64,000 nucleotides of DNA. Source: Flavobacterium sp. SUN052 (GTDB lineage Bacteria; Bacteroidota; Bacteroidia; Flavobacteriales; Flavobacteriaceae). The stretch lies in assembly GCF_028867935.1 (NCBI RefSeq), contig NZ_JAPQNS010000001.1, positions 1,591,284 to 1,655,283 on the forward strand, written 5' to 3'. The first letter of the stretch is position 1. The number at the start of each line of letters is the position of its first letter. The translations under genes and the position numbers were made by a program. Shown here piece by piece: positions 1-8,130 of the stretch. The notes under the pieces are model-generated. The model was given only the letters and a program-made list of their open reading frames with translations, was not told where the DNA came from and ran no database searches.

Positions 1-31
1 TAGCCTTTTTTTGTGAGTTTACATTCTCCAA

Positions 32-907
32 TCACACATCCGCCTTCAAATACGGCCGCACATCAGCCCCCAACTGCGCCATACCACCAATCCAGGTTTC
101 TTCGTCAAGGCCTGCCGAAGCAATCCAATCTTCGTCGGCAAGCGAAGCTCGCCAGCCCAGCAAGGGGGCTGCGTCTGGCCCGACTGGATTGCGGAACGTG
201 GTTTGCTTTCCTGTCGCAATGGCCTGTACTACTTCAGCGACCATTGAAGCGGGGGCGTGGTTATCCCGCGAGGCCCGCAGATAAGCTGAGAGTCGAATTT
301 GGTTTGGATAATTTGTATTGGGCGAAGCCTCCTCAAATTTGTCGATGATCGGCGTGTCGATAACACCAGGCTCCACCACGGCAACCCGGATACCCAATGG
401 ACCCACTTCGCCTGCAAGGCACTCGCAAAGGGCTTCTACAGCGGCTTTTGAAGCGCAATAGGCCGAGTGATAGGGGCTATAGAGTTTGCCCGCTACCGAC
501 GAAATGGTGATGATGCATCCCGCGCCCCGCTCGCGCATACCGGGTAACACGGCCCGGATACATCGCAGGACTCCAAAGTAATTGGTCTCCATAATGGCTT
601 GAAAATCCAAAAACGGAGCCTCTTCGATAGGACCGAGTGGCCCGATCCCCGCATTGTTGACCAGCACATCAATTTGCCCGGCCTGAGCCAATACCTCCGT
701 CACGGCTGTACTTACAGATTCGTCAGAATCGACATCCATGGGCAAAATCGTGATGGGCAGATTGTCCTGTTCGGCGAGTTGGCCGAGTTGGGGAGCCCGT
801 TGGGGGTTACGCATGGTGGCGTAAACGGTGTGGCCCGCACGAGCCATCAATTCGGCAGTGGCAAAGCCCAAGCCGGTGCTACAGCCAGTGATAAGAACAA
901 CAGACAT
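32..907 (-). CDS. SDR family NAD(P)-dependent oxidoreductase
   Basis: Cytoplasmic short-chain dehydrogenase/reductase of 291 residues, a usual length for classical SDRs. The Rossmann cofactor motif TGCSTGLG is at residues 7-14, NNAG at 84-87, and the catalytic Ser-Tyr-Lys set is visible as S137, Y150 and K154. The substrate cannot be read from sequence. It is the last gene of a minus-strand run that starts with a LuxR-type regulator at 3865 and includes an acyltransferase, a SnoaL-like protein and small membrane proteins, so it may act on a small lipid or alcohol made or modified there; that is inference. The family assignment is secure. Confidence 0.93.
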   Translation of the reverse strand: MSVVLITGCSTGLGFATAELMARAGHTVYATMRNPQRAPQLGQLAEQDNLPITILPMDVDSDESVSTAVTEVLAQAGQIDVLVNNAGIGPLGPIEEAPFLDFQAIMETNYFGVLRCIRAVLPGMRERGAGCIITISSVAGKLYSPYHSAYCASKAAVEALCECLAGEVGPLGIRVAVVEPGVIDTPIIDKFEEASPNTNYPNQIRLSAYLRASRDNHAPASMVAEVVQAIATGKQTTFRNPVGPDAAPLLGWRASLADEDWIASAGLDEETWIGGMAQLGADVRPYLKADV

Positions 908-954
908 GAAAGTAAAGGGTTACAACTAGTTTTTAGAGCTTGAATCACAATTTG

Positions 955-1365
955 TTAAGTCAATACTCCTCCAGCATCAGCAAGCTTGGCTTCGCGGCTG
1001 TAGAAATAAAAAACACCCAAAGCCAGGGCGAGCCGCAGAGCCGTGTCGAAGATGAAAAAGGAACTTATAGGCGGGTGTAGCACAAAAATGTCGTACAGAC
1101 CCTTCAGAATCCCGCTAAAACCAGCCACCCCTATGACGAGTAACGAGTTGCGTAACCCCACCGATTTGGGCGCGTTGCGGCTCAGAAAACACAGCAGGGC
1201 TATTGAGCCAGTGGTAGTACCTAAGTACTGCATGGTGGAAATATGCGAGAGATCAACTTTGGGCACGCCGTAGTTTTTAAGTGAGGGTTCGGCCATGAAA
1301 ATCATGACCAGGGCCAGTAGGGCATCATAAATGCCCACAATCAGGAGAAACAAGGAACGGGACAT
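955..1365 (-). CDS. Small four-helix membrane protein, copy 1
   Basis: Uncharacterised integral membrane protein of 136 residues with four predicted hydrophobic helices, in a layout like the DUF4345 group, though that membership is only a guess. It starts MSRSLFLLIVGIYDALLAL and carries the internal segment DLSHISTMQYLG. It is clearly paralogous to the protein at 1886-2287, which shares MSRSLFLL, HISTMQ and RNAPxSVxLRNSL. A third, truncated copy lies at 3536-3634. Position in the operon, between a SnoaL-like protein and an SDR, suggests a shared envelope role. No catalytic residues are apparent. Confidence 0.85.
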   Translation of the reverse strand: MSRSLFLLIVGIYDALLALVMIFMAEPSLKNYGVPKVDLSHISTMQYLGTTTGSIALLCFLSRNAPKSVGLRNSLLVIGVAGFSGILKGLYDIFVLHPPISSFFIFDTALRLALALGVFYFYSREAKLADAGGVLT

Positions 1366-1402
1366 GGTAAGTGAAATTAAAGGGGTTAGGATAGGTTCAT
1401 GG

Positions 1403-1861
1403 TTACTTTAGCATTCCCAATTGCTGTAACATCGAGAGATTGTCGTTGAGATTCCAGCTCTCTACGATTTTGCCCTCAGCATTGAAGCGATTGATGGTCC
1501 AGTGGGCTATAGTCCCTTTTTTGCCCGTGGCGGGCGTTCCGTTCATTTCACCCGTTTGCGTACCGGTTGCCTCACAACGAGCCATCACCAGGTCACCTTC
1601 GGCGATGAGTTCGAGGATTTTGATCTGCAGGTCGGGGAAGGTTTTGAGGTACGAATTGCTTAGGACTTCGGCCGATTTAGGGCCTTTAAGCCCTCTGGCC
1701 TCAAACGAGTCAGCGTAGTACTTGCTGTACTCTATCGTTCGGTTGTTGGCTGCTCGGTTGAGTTCCCGATAGATCGTTTTGTTGCGTTCAGCCGTTTGCT
1801 GGGCCATCGAAAACGGAACAACTGCCAACAGGCAGAGGAGGGTAATAATGAGTTTTTTCAT
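1403..1861 (-). CDS. Secreted SnoaL-like / ester cyclase family protein
   Basis: A 152-residue protein with an N-terminal signal peptide (hydrophobic stretch at residues 3-19, likely cleavage after FSMA-QQ), so it is exported. The mature part has the features of the NTF2-like SnoaL/ester cyclase group: YYADSFEARG, a region around SYLKTFPDLQIKI, and the C-terminal strand set ending in VESWNLNDNLSMLQQLG. Members bind small hydrophobic molecules in a cone-shaped pocket, and some catalyse aldol cyclisation or act as uncharacterised enzymes. It lies between the two copies of the small membrane protein on the same strand. The substrate is unknown. Confidence 0.82.
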   Translation of the reverse strand: MKKLIITLLCLLAVVPFSMAQQTAERNKTIYRELNRAANNRTIEYSKYYADSFEARGLKGPKSAEVLSNSYLKTFPDLQIKILELIAEGDLVMARCEATGTQTGEMNGTPATGKKGTIAHWTINRFNAEGKIVESWNLNDNLSMLQQLGMLK

Positions 1862-1885
1862 TGGTTTTTATTGGTTTGTTTAAAA

Positions 1886-2287
1886 TTATATCCCCACCTG
1901 TGCCAGCTTACTTTCCTGATTGTAATAATACAGGATAGCCAACCCCAGGGCCAGCCGGAACAGCGTATCGCCAATAAAGAAAGCGGTGTACGGAACGTTC
2001 ATGGCATAGGCGTTGTAAAAACCCAGCACGACCCCACCGAATACCACCAGTGCAGTGGCTGACAGGCTATTTCGGAGCGCGACAGAGTTGGGTGCATTGC
2101 GGTTTAGCAAAGTCAGAGCCGCAAAACCGAGATTCGCTACGCCCAGAAACTGCATTGTTGAGATATGATTCAGGTCGATGTTGCCGGTTCCGTAGCTTTC
2201 AAGGGCGGCCTTAGGAGCAAAAATCATCGACAAGGCTAATACGATACTGTAGATACCGATAAGCAGCAGAAATAAAGAACGCGACAT
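1886..2287 (-). CDS. Small four-helix membrane protein, copy 2
   Basis: A 133-residue paralogue of the protein at 955-1365, with four hydrophobic helices. The open frame extends 25 codons upstream to 2362, but I chose the ATG at 2287. From there the product begins MSRSLFLLLIGIYS, matching the start of copy 1, and the extra upstream residues are not membrane-like. Shared blocks are HISTMQFLG and NRNAPNSVALRNSL. The two full copies flank the SnoaL-like gene, which suggests tandem duplication inside this operon. Function unknown. Confidence 0.85.
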   Translation of the reverse strand: MSRSLFLLLIGIYSIVLALSMIFAPKAALESYGTGNIDLNHISTMQFLGVANLGFAALTLLNRNAPNSVALRNSLSATALVVFGGVVLGFYNAYAMNVPYTAFFIGDTLFRLALGLAILYYYNQESKLAQVGI

Positions 2288-2378
2288 AATCAGTAAAATT
2301 AAAGGTGAAAGACAGAGATTATCGGGCAATTTCAGGTGAGGATGAGCACCCCGGTCAGGCAACTACCACCCGTTGCGT

Positions 2379-3539
2379 TTAGCGCACAGCCACCCTCACC
2401 TGCGGAGTTACCCCCAGTCGAACACTGAGCCAACGACGAGCCGGGACTTCCACAAATCGATAGGTCAGGGCCGAAACCCCCAGCACCAGCAGAACGTAGA
2501 TCAAGCAAACTATTGGCCCGGTACCGTCATAGGCTACGGGGGCGGGTTCGGGCGTTGGCTGTGTGAACCGCTCCACCACCAAAAAGGTGAAGAGGATGGG
2601 TGTATGCACCAGATAGATCGAGAATGACCAATCGCCCAGACGTTGCAGGGGGCGGGTTTGCAATAGCCGGGCCGTTCGTCCGGTATTGTAAACGGCTCCC
2701 AGAATCAGCAACGGAAAGGCCCAGCTTGTGACCAGGTCGGAAACCTGCCAGTGCCAGGCCAGCAACAGGACAAGGCCAATTGTCCAGAACACCCAACCCC
2801 GACCCAGTAAATCCGCGCCCAACCGACGTTCGTAACCAACCTGCGTGAGCATTCCCAGCAGGAAACCCGACAGACATCGTAGAAAACTGTCGGGAAAGGT
2901 AATCTCGTCGCGGATGCCGCTAAGGTTCGAGTGCCAGCTTTCGTGGTGCAGAGCCTCGCTATGGCCGCGGGTCAGGTAGGCCCACAGACCAAGCACCAGC
3001 AGCAACACCAGCCCACTGCCAACCCCGCCCATACGCCGGAACCAGGGTACCAGCACCGGGAAAAGCAGATAAACTAGCCATTCGCTGCCAATAGTCCAGG
3101 CGGGCAGGTTCCAGGTGCCTGTCCAGGCCTGATTGAAGCCGTGCAACATGAGTAGGTGCAGCGGAATGGTCCGCAAATCGAATACCAGTTGAGATTCGGC
3201 ATCGAGCGGCAAGCGATTGACTACCAGTATTACATACAGCCCAATCACCCAAAGCAGCGTGAGCAAATGCAACGGATAGAGCCGGGCAAAACGAGCCGCC
3301 ATGTAGGTTCGGAAGGCCGACAGGCTAACCCGTTCGGCAAACCAGTTGCCATAAACGTACATCATTACGAAGCCACTCAATACAAAGAAGAAATCGACCA
3401 TCAGGTGCCAGCGTTGGTGCAGTGCGGTCAGGCCGGGGGCGGTGAGGGGCATCACCAACAGGTTGAAATGAAAGACCACAATGCAGAGAGCTGCTATGCC
3501 CCGCAATGGTGTGAGGGTAATCAGATAGGGTGCTTTCAT
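2379..3539 (-). CDS. Acyltransferase family 3 (OafA/YrhL-like) membrane protein
   Basis: A 386-residue integral membrane O-acyltransferase with about ten transmembrane helices, normal for the AT-3 family. The hallmark R-x10-H arrangement is visible near the N-terminus (R13 and H24 in PLRGIAALCIVVFHF), followed by FFFVLSGFVM and, near the C-terminus, SFSIYLVHTPILF. Such enzymes move acyl groups onto surface sugars or lipids across the inner membrane. Its ATG overlaps the stop codon of a 32-codon fragment of the neighbouring small membrane protein family (ATGA), so translation may be coupled. The acceptor is unknown. Confidence 0.92.
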   Translation of the reverse strand: MKAPYLITLTPLRGIAALCIVVFHFNLLVMPLTAPGLTALHQRWHLMVDFFFVLSGFVMMYVYGNWFAERVSLSAFRTYMAARFARLYPLHLLTLLWVIGLYVILVVNRLPLDAESQLVFDLRTIPLHLLMLHGFNQAWTGTWNLPAWTIGSEWLVYLLFPVLVPWFRRMGGVGSGLVLLLVLGLWAYLTRGHSEALHHESWHSNLSGIRDEITFPDSFLRCLSGFLLGMLTQVGYERRLGADLLGRGWVFWTIGLVLLLAWHWQVSDLVTSWAFPLLILGAVYNTGRTARLLQTRPLQRLGDWSFSIYLVHTPILFTFLVVERFTQPTPEPAPVAYDGTGPIVCLIYVLLVLGVSALTYRFVEVPARRWLSVRLGVTPQVRVAVR

Positions 3540-3634
3540 CGGAAATTTTGTAAAGCACCATCAACCTCAACAGCAGGCAGCCCAATCAGTAGGAAATAGA
3601 GGCCCACAATCAGAAGAAATAAAGAACGTGACAT
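3536..3634 (-). pseudogene. Truncated third copy of the small membrane protein
   Basis: Reading the minus strand from an ATG at 3634 gives a 32-residue product that begins MSRSLFLLIVGLYFLLIGL. This is the same start as the two full-length paralogues at 1886-2287 and 955-1365. After the first helix the similarity fades (about VEVDGALQNFR) and the frame stops at a TGA that overlaps the acyltransferase start. I read it as a 5' remnant left by a deletion or recombination that joined its start to the acyltransferase gene. It may survive as a leader peptide that couples translation. Confidence 0.7.
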
Positions 3635-3670
3635 TATCAGGTAATTGGGTTTAGTGATGGTTTATTGGTC

Positions 3671-3865
3671 TTACTGAATCAATCCCTGCCGCATGGCTTC
3701 TTTCACCAAGCCTGCCATACTCCTCACTCCGGCCTTGCGAAACAGATTGCGCCGATGCGACTCCACCGTTGGTACCGATAGCGCCAATGTTTCGGCAATC
3801 TGAGCGGTAGTCAGTTCGGCGGCAATCAAATCCAGAATCTGTTGTTGGCGGGTAGTCAGAATCAT
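3671..3865 (-). CDS. Orphan LuxR/GerE-type helix-turn-helix regulator
   Basis: A 64-residue protein that is nothing but a LuxR-type DNA-binding domain: TTRQQQILDLIAAELTTAQI, then ALSVPTVESHRRNLFRKAGV. It lacks the receiver domain found in the related response regulator at 6589-7230, whose C-terminus has the matching segment SVPTVETHRRHLMQKLGV. It heads the minus-strand operon and lies 74 bp from a perfect palindrome at 3939-3977. It could be a free-standing regulator or a truncated response regulator that still binds DNA. A role as the local operon regulator is inference. Confidence 0.82.
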   Translation of the reverse strand: MILTTRQQQILDLIAAELTTAQIAETLALSVPTVESHRRNLFRKAGVRSMAGLVKEAMRQGLIQ

Positions 3866-3938
3866 GTTTGCATGAGAGAAATTCCACTACAGTCGATATT
3901 GATTCGACAAAGGTTCCTCTTCTCTGAGAAAACAATCC

Positions 3939-3977
3939 TCATGGTTTACCATGGTATTAAATCATGGTAAACCATGA
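3939..3977. promoter_or_regulatory. Candidate operator: 15-bp inverted repeat
   Basis: TCATGGTTTACCATG at 3939-3953 is mirrored exactly by CATGGTAAACCATGA at 3963-3977 across a 9-nt AT-rich spacer. Each arm is itself nearly palindromic (CATGG-TTTA-CCATG), so the site could hold two dimers. It lies between the divergent orphan LuxR-type gene and the histidine kinase gene, the right place for an operator that controls both. No T-run follows, so it is unlikely to be a terminator. Which protein binds it is not known. Confidence 0.6.
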
Positions 3978-4042
3978 TTTATTTGACCTGAACAAACCTT
4001 TTTGTAAGACAACCTGCGTATATTTCACCAAACCTGAGCCAA

Positions 4043-5914
4043 ATGATAAACTTTTTAAAGTGCTTCTGGACAGTGTGTTGGCTAAGTATCGGATTGGTAC
4101 AGGCCCAGTCAACTGTACTGACGCTGAGGCAACCTGACGATTCTATCGATTTGTGGGGCCGGGCCGAAACAGAGTTCTACGTGGATAGCAGCCGCCACCA
4201 ATCCGTAGAACAGGTGAGACGGCAACCGTTCCAACCCACAGCAGGGCGTTCGAGTAGTTTCGGATTCACCAATGCCAGTATCTGGGTACGGTTTCGGCTC
4301 CGGGATGAATCCACCCGACCCACTGCCCGCATTATTGGAACCGGGTTCAACCTTATCGACACCCTCGACTATTTTCTCCTGAATGAAGAAACTGGGCAAT
4401 TGACGCATCAGCAAAACGGGCGGCTTATTCCCCATCATCGTCAGCGAATAGACTCACATTCTCGGGTTTTTCCGCTCAATGTGCTACCCAACCAGACCTA
4501 TATCGTTTATTTTCGGGTAGCAGGCCGCAACTCTAAACGAATCGAGTTCTCCATTGAAGAAGCGCATCAACACTATGGAGAGTATCAGAAATTGACCTGG
4601 GTCTGGGCGGGCTATGTCGGTTTTTACCTGACCATGATATTGGTGCAGATCATTTTCTTTGCCATCACCCGCAATCGAAATTCCCTTTACTATTTGCTGT
4701 ATTTATGTGCGTTTTTACTGGTTGAAATTAGCCGGGGGAACGGCATGGTGGGCGACCGCTACCTATGGCCCGATGCAACCTGGTTCAAGAGTAATAGCCT
4801 TTTACTAAGCGTTCCTGTTGCCACCGTATTTGGTATGTGGTTCTATGCAAACGGCTTACGACTGAATCAGTATTCGCGCCTACTCTACCGGATTTTGCAG
4901 GCTGATGCACTGATTACGTTGCTACTGGCGGGTTATGCACTGGTTAGGGCCACGGAAACAAACGTAGTACAACATGTTTTGCTAACGGCGCTGGTGTCGG
5001 ATTTACTGGTGCTGGTTGCCTGTTTCTACGTTTGGCGTCGGGGTTACCATCCGGCTCGGTTTTATCTGTTAGGTACGCTTTGTTTTTTCGGGGGAATCAT
5101 CATAGCCCTGCTCTGGAACCTGGGTCTGCTCCCCAATCATCTCGCAACCAATCAGGCTCTAAACATTGGCTGTTTACTGGAGATGCTATTTTTCACGACG
5201 GCACTAGCCGATGAATACCGACTGACACAACGTGAGAAGCAACAGGCACAAAGCGAACTGATCGGCGTGCTGCAAAACCGAAATGCTGAGCTAAAAGCAG
5301 CTAGTCTACAGGGCCAAGCCCTCGAACGCCAGCGTGTGGCTGCCGACCTGCACGACAACCTCGGCACTACACTCTCGGCCCTGCACTGGAACCTAGAAGC
5401 TATGGACAACTCTAAACTTAGTCCCGCCGAACAGTCCGTATATGCCACTATCCGCCAGCAAGTGGGGCAGGCGTATAAAGACGTTCGGTTGATTTCGCAC
5501 AACCTCCTGCCCGACGAACTGGCGAAACAGGGATTGGCCTCTGCCCTTCATAATCTGGTGAAGAAAATGAACCGCAATACCGCTGTGCATTTTGAACTTA
5601 AAGGTGTTGAAACTCTGCCTCGGCTCGATCAGCAGACAGAATTTGAATTATACAGCATTTGCTTGGAACTGCTCAACAATACCATAAAACACGCCAACGC
5701 TTCTGAAGGGAGAGTTGAGTTGACCCAGACCAACAACACGCTCTTGCTAACCGTAAGTGATAATGGGACTGGTTTGAACAGCCTACGCTCCGACGGACGT
5801 GGCTTGCAGAATGTGGCCGCCCGGGTTGCCTCGCTGGGCGGCAGTTGGGTCGTTGATGCCGGATCGAATGGAGGAATTGAAAACCGGATTTCAGTGCCGG
5901 GAGTTGAATACTAA
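4043..5914 (+). CDS. 7TMR-DISM sensor histidine kinase (HisKA_3 type)
   Basis: A 623-residue membrane sensor kinase. Order of parts: signal peptide (about 1-22), periplasmic 7TMR-DISMED2-like sensing domain (about 30-175), seven transmembrane helices (about 185-390), a short coiled coil, a HisKA_3 dimerisation domain with phospho-acceptor H437 in DLHDNLG, and a HATPase domain with the N box around N545-N546, DNGTG at 573-577 and GRGLQN at 585-590. This kinase type usually signals to NarL/FixJ response regulators. The obvious partner is the regulator at 6589-7230, although a toxin-antitoxin pair lies between them on the other strand. Confidence 0.93.
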   Translation: MINFLKCFWTVCWLSIGLVQAQSTVLTLRQPDDSIDLWGRAETEFYVDSSRHQSVEQVRRQPFQPTAGRSSSFGFTNASIWVRFRLRDESTRPTARIIGTGFNLIDTLDYFLLNEETGQLTHQQNGRLIPHHRQRIDSHSRVFPLNVLPNQTYIVYFRVAGRNSKRIEFSIEEAHQHYGEYQKLTWVWAGYVGFYLTMILVQIIFFAITRNRNSLYYLLYLCAFLLVEISRGNGMVGDRYLWPDATWFKSNSLLLSVPVATVFGMWFYANGLRLNQYSRLLYRILQADALITLLLAGYALVRATETNVVQHVLLTALVSDLLVLVACFYVWRRGYHPARFYLLGTLCFFGGIIIALLWNLGLLPNHLATNQALNIGCLLEMLFFTTALADEYRLTQREKQQAQSELIGVLQNRNAELKAASLQGQALERQRVAADLHDNLGTTLSALHWNLEAMDNSKLSPAEQSVYATIRQQVGQAYKDVRLISHNLLPDELAKQGLASALHNLVKKMNRNTAVHFELKGVETLPRLDQQTEFELYSICLELLNNTIKHANASEGRVELTQTNNTLLLTVSDNGTGLNSLRSDGRGLQNVAARVASLGGSWVVDAGSNGGIENRISVPGVEY

Positions 5915-5943
5915 AGCGTGATTCCTGCCAAACACCTATTGCG

Positions 5944-6348
5944 CTATCGGAATGTCCGCAAGGGCGTATGCCGGGCTATCTGGTCAAAATCTACATCGTT
6001 ATGCACCAGTAGAACATCAAAATGTAGTGCGATCTGCGCAATGAGGCAATCTGTACTTTTTCGGATCGTAGCTCCCTTTTTTCGAAGCGTAAAATATAAC
6101 CGGGCCGCATCGACCGATATATCTGCCCAGTCAGGAGACAGCATCTGGAAAGCTTCGAGCGTGGTCTTGGTTCGATTGAAATCCGCTTCCGTTCGCAAGC
6201 CTTGTAATATCTCCTGCAATACCGTAGGAGTTATCAGTACAAAATCTGGTTCCTGACTAATGGTTCTTTCCAATAATTGCGTTTGCCGACTATCAATCCC
6301 CTTAATGAAATCAATCCAGACGGTTGTGTCAAATAAAGCGGGCTCCAT
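5944..6348 (-). CDS. vapC: VapC-family PIN-domain toxin
   Basis: A 134-residue PIN-domain ribonuclease, a normal VapC length. The acidic Mg2+-binding residues expected of the family are visible: D7 in FDTTVWIDF, E46 in TVLQEIL, D100 in KSTDCLIA and D118 or D120 near VHNDVDF. VapC toxins cleave tRNA or rRNA when released from their antitoxin. The start codon shares one base with the stop of the upstream antitoxin gene (TAATG), the classic antitoxin-first arrangement. Complete and apparently intact. Confidence 0.92.
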   Translation of the reverse strand: MEPALFDTTVWIDFIKGIDSRQTQLLERTISQEPDFVLITPTVLQEILQGLRTEADFNRTKTTLEAFQMLSPDWADISVDAARLYFTLRKKGATIRKSTDCLIAQIALHFDVLLVHNDVDFDQIARHTPLRTFR

Positions 6349-6539
6349 TAATCTCGACGCATTTGATCAATGTCGCCTTCCCAACTATTAGAGCCTTTCA
6401 GTAACAAGGCTTGTTGCTGTCGAAGTTGCCTTAAATAGCTGTTAAGAGCCTCGTTTACAGCTTCTTTCTTACTTTTAAAGGGTTTGATAGCCATGATTTG
6501 CGACAAAGCCGCCGTGTTGATATCAATGTTGGTTGCCAT
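6348..6539 (-). CDS. vapB: VapB-type antitoxin
   Basis: A 63-residue antitoxin that starts MATNIDINTAALSQIM. I prefer the ATG at 6539 over the longer frame from 6563, because the first eight residues of the longer version are not family-like. The N-terminal part resembles the short VapB group that binds DNA (KSKKEAVNEALNSYL). The acidic tail with SNSWEGDIDQMRRD is the expected VapC-neutralising segment. It overlaps vapC by one base and should repress its own promoter together with the toxin. Confidence 0.88.
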   Translation of the reverse strand: MATNIDINTAALSQIMAIKPFKSKKEAVNEALNSYLRQLRQQQALLLKGSNSWEGDIDQMRRD

Positions 6540-6588
6540 ACAATAAAATATTGCTTTGCACAAATCTATCTATTTTTTCGCACAAGAA

Positions 6589-7230
6589 CTACGACACCAA
6601 CCCGTGCTTCATCGCAAACTTGACCATACCAACTACGCTTTTTACGCCCAGTTTTTGCATCAGGTGACGGCGGTGCGTTTCTACGGTTGGAACGCTAATA
6701 AATAGCTTATCGGCAATCAGGTGCGTTGGGTTTTCGTCGGCAATGAGTCGCAGCACGTCTACCTCACGTTCGGTAAGTGCCGTCAGTGGATTCACGGCGC
6801 CATTGGTCATCTCGGCTAAGCAGGTCAACTGATCCATTACGGCCGGGCTGAAGTAACGCTGGCCGGTCATAACTGTTGTGACAGCCTTTTCAAGCTCGGT
6901 CCGGCAGGCGCTTTTCAAAATGTATCCTGCCACACCAGCCCGCACGGCCTCCCGAATGGTCGGGGCATCTTCTGCCATCGTCAGTAGTAAAACCTTAAGA
7001 TCGGGGTGTGATCGGCGAAGGTGCAGCGTAAGCTCAATACCCGACAGGTGAGGCATGTGTAGATCACACAGTAGAACATCGACTGGTGTGCGAGCCAGCC
7101 AGTCTGCTACCCGACGACTGTCATTTTCTACCCCAACAACCTCTATACCGGCGATGGATGCCAAAAGCAGTTGCATACTATCTAAAATCAGTTGATGATC
7201 ATCAACTAGCAGCAAACGAGTAGGATTCAT
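6589..7230 (-). CDS. NarL/FixJ-family response regulator
   Basis: A 213-residue response regulator. The receiver domain (about 5-120) has the acidic pair D10-D11, phospho-acceptor D56 in LLCDLHMP, the switch Thr in LLLTMAE and the conserved Lys in YILKSA. The LuxR-type DNA-binding domain (about 145-210) carries TEREVDVLRLIA and SVPTVETHRRHLMQKLGV. It is the likely partner of the histidine kinase at 4043-5914, which converges on it with vapBC between. The C-terminus is close in sequence to the orphan protein at 3671-3865. Confidence 0.93.
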   Translation of the reverse strand: MNPTRLLLVDDHQLILDSMQLLLASIAGIEVVGVENDSRRVADWLARTPVDVLLCDLHMPHLSGIELTLHLRRSHPDLKVLLLTMAEDAPTIREAVRAGVAGYILKSACRTELEKAVTTVMTGQRYFSPAVMDQLTCLAEMTNGAVNPLTALTEREVDVLRLIADENPTHLIADKLFISVPTVETHRRHLMQKLGVKSVVGMVKFAMKHGLVS

Positions 7231-7479
7231 AGAAAGATATGGGGTTGGATAAGTCGTTAAGAACTGGCAACACCTGCCAATATACCAGAAAGTTAGTACG
7301 CATTAGTCGGTTACTTAGCAAACGTTGGAAACAGCAGGTGCATCTGCCATACTCTACTATTTTAAAGGCTTTTTATAAGTTGCACACAATGCATCCTAAA
7401 CTATGCTGACTCTGGCTGGTTAATCTAACAAAGGTTTACTGCCTAATCGACAGTAGCCAACACTCAACGTCTTACTATC

Positions 7480-8130
7480 ATGATCGACAACGAAGTCAAC
7501 GACGGCGGCCCGGACCATTCGGGGGCGTCTCGCCGGGATTTTCTCAGGCAGTCATCCGTACTGGTCGCGCTGGCCATGACCCCGCCCACAGCGCTGAAGG
7601 CTGCTGATAACAAGCTGGAAGAAAAATTTGCCGCTGTTTTTGAGCAGATGCCCCTCCGGGTCGAAATCAACGGAACCATGCAGCAACTGCGTATAGAACC
7701 CCGCGTTACGCTGCTGGATCTGCTGCGCGAGCAACTCAACCTCACAGGCACAAAAAAAGGCTGTGATCACGGCCAATGTGGAGCCTGCACCGTTCACGTC
7801 GATGGCCAACGGGTTAATGCCTGCCTGACACTCGCCCTCACAACCGAAGGACAAAAGGTTACAACCATCGAAGGGCTGTCGGGCGGAAACAACGCAGCTG
7901 TTGACCAACTCCACCCCATGCAACAGGCATTTATCAAACACGATGGTTTCCAGTGCGGTTACTGCACGCCGGGTCAGATCATGTCGGCGGTAGCCTGTAT
8001 TCGGGAAGGGCATGCCAACAGTCCCGACGAAGTTCGGGAGTACATGAGCGGCAACATATGTCGCTGTGGCGCGTATTCGAACATTGTAGATGCAATCATG
8101 GAGGTAAAACAGGGAGGCCAGAAAGTATGA
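7480..8130 (+). CDS. Molybdenum oxidoreductase, [2Fe-2S] subunit (PaoA/YagT-like)
   Basis: A 216-residue small subunit of a xanthine oxidase-family aldehyde/aromatic aldehyde oxidoreductase. A Tat-type signal (SRRDFLRQSS, twin Arg at 18-19) implies export as a folded protein. The plant-type [2Fe-2S] ligands are C95, C100, C103 and C115. The second cluster uses C159, C162, C194 and C196 (QCGYCTPG and ICRCG). It passes electrons between the Mo subunit and FAD. The stop codon overlaps the start of the next gene (ATGA), the mark of a tight operon. Gene order small-FAD-large is that of paoABC. Confidence 0.92.
   Translation: MIDNEVNDGGPDHSGASRRDFLRQSSVLVALAMTPPTALKAADNKLEEKFAAVFEQMPLRVEINGTMQQLRIEPRVTLLDLLREQLNLTGTKKGCDHGQCGACTVHVDGQRVNACLTLALTTEGQKVTTIEGLSGGNNAAVDQLHPMQQAFIKHDGFQCGYCTPGQIMSAVACIREGHANSPDEVREYMSGNICRCGAYSNIVDAIMEVKQGGQKV

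Noticed and set aside
3156..3599. A 147-residue plus-strand frame
   Set aside because: It is antisense to the acyltransferase and has a composition typical of a shadow frame.
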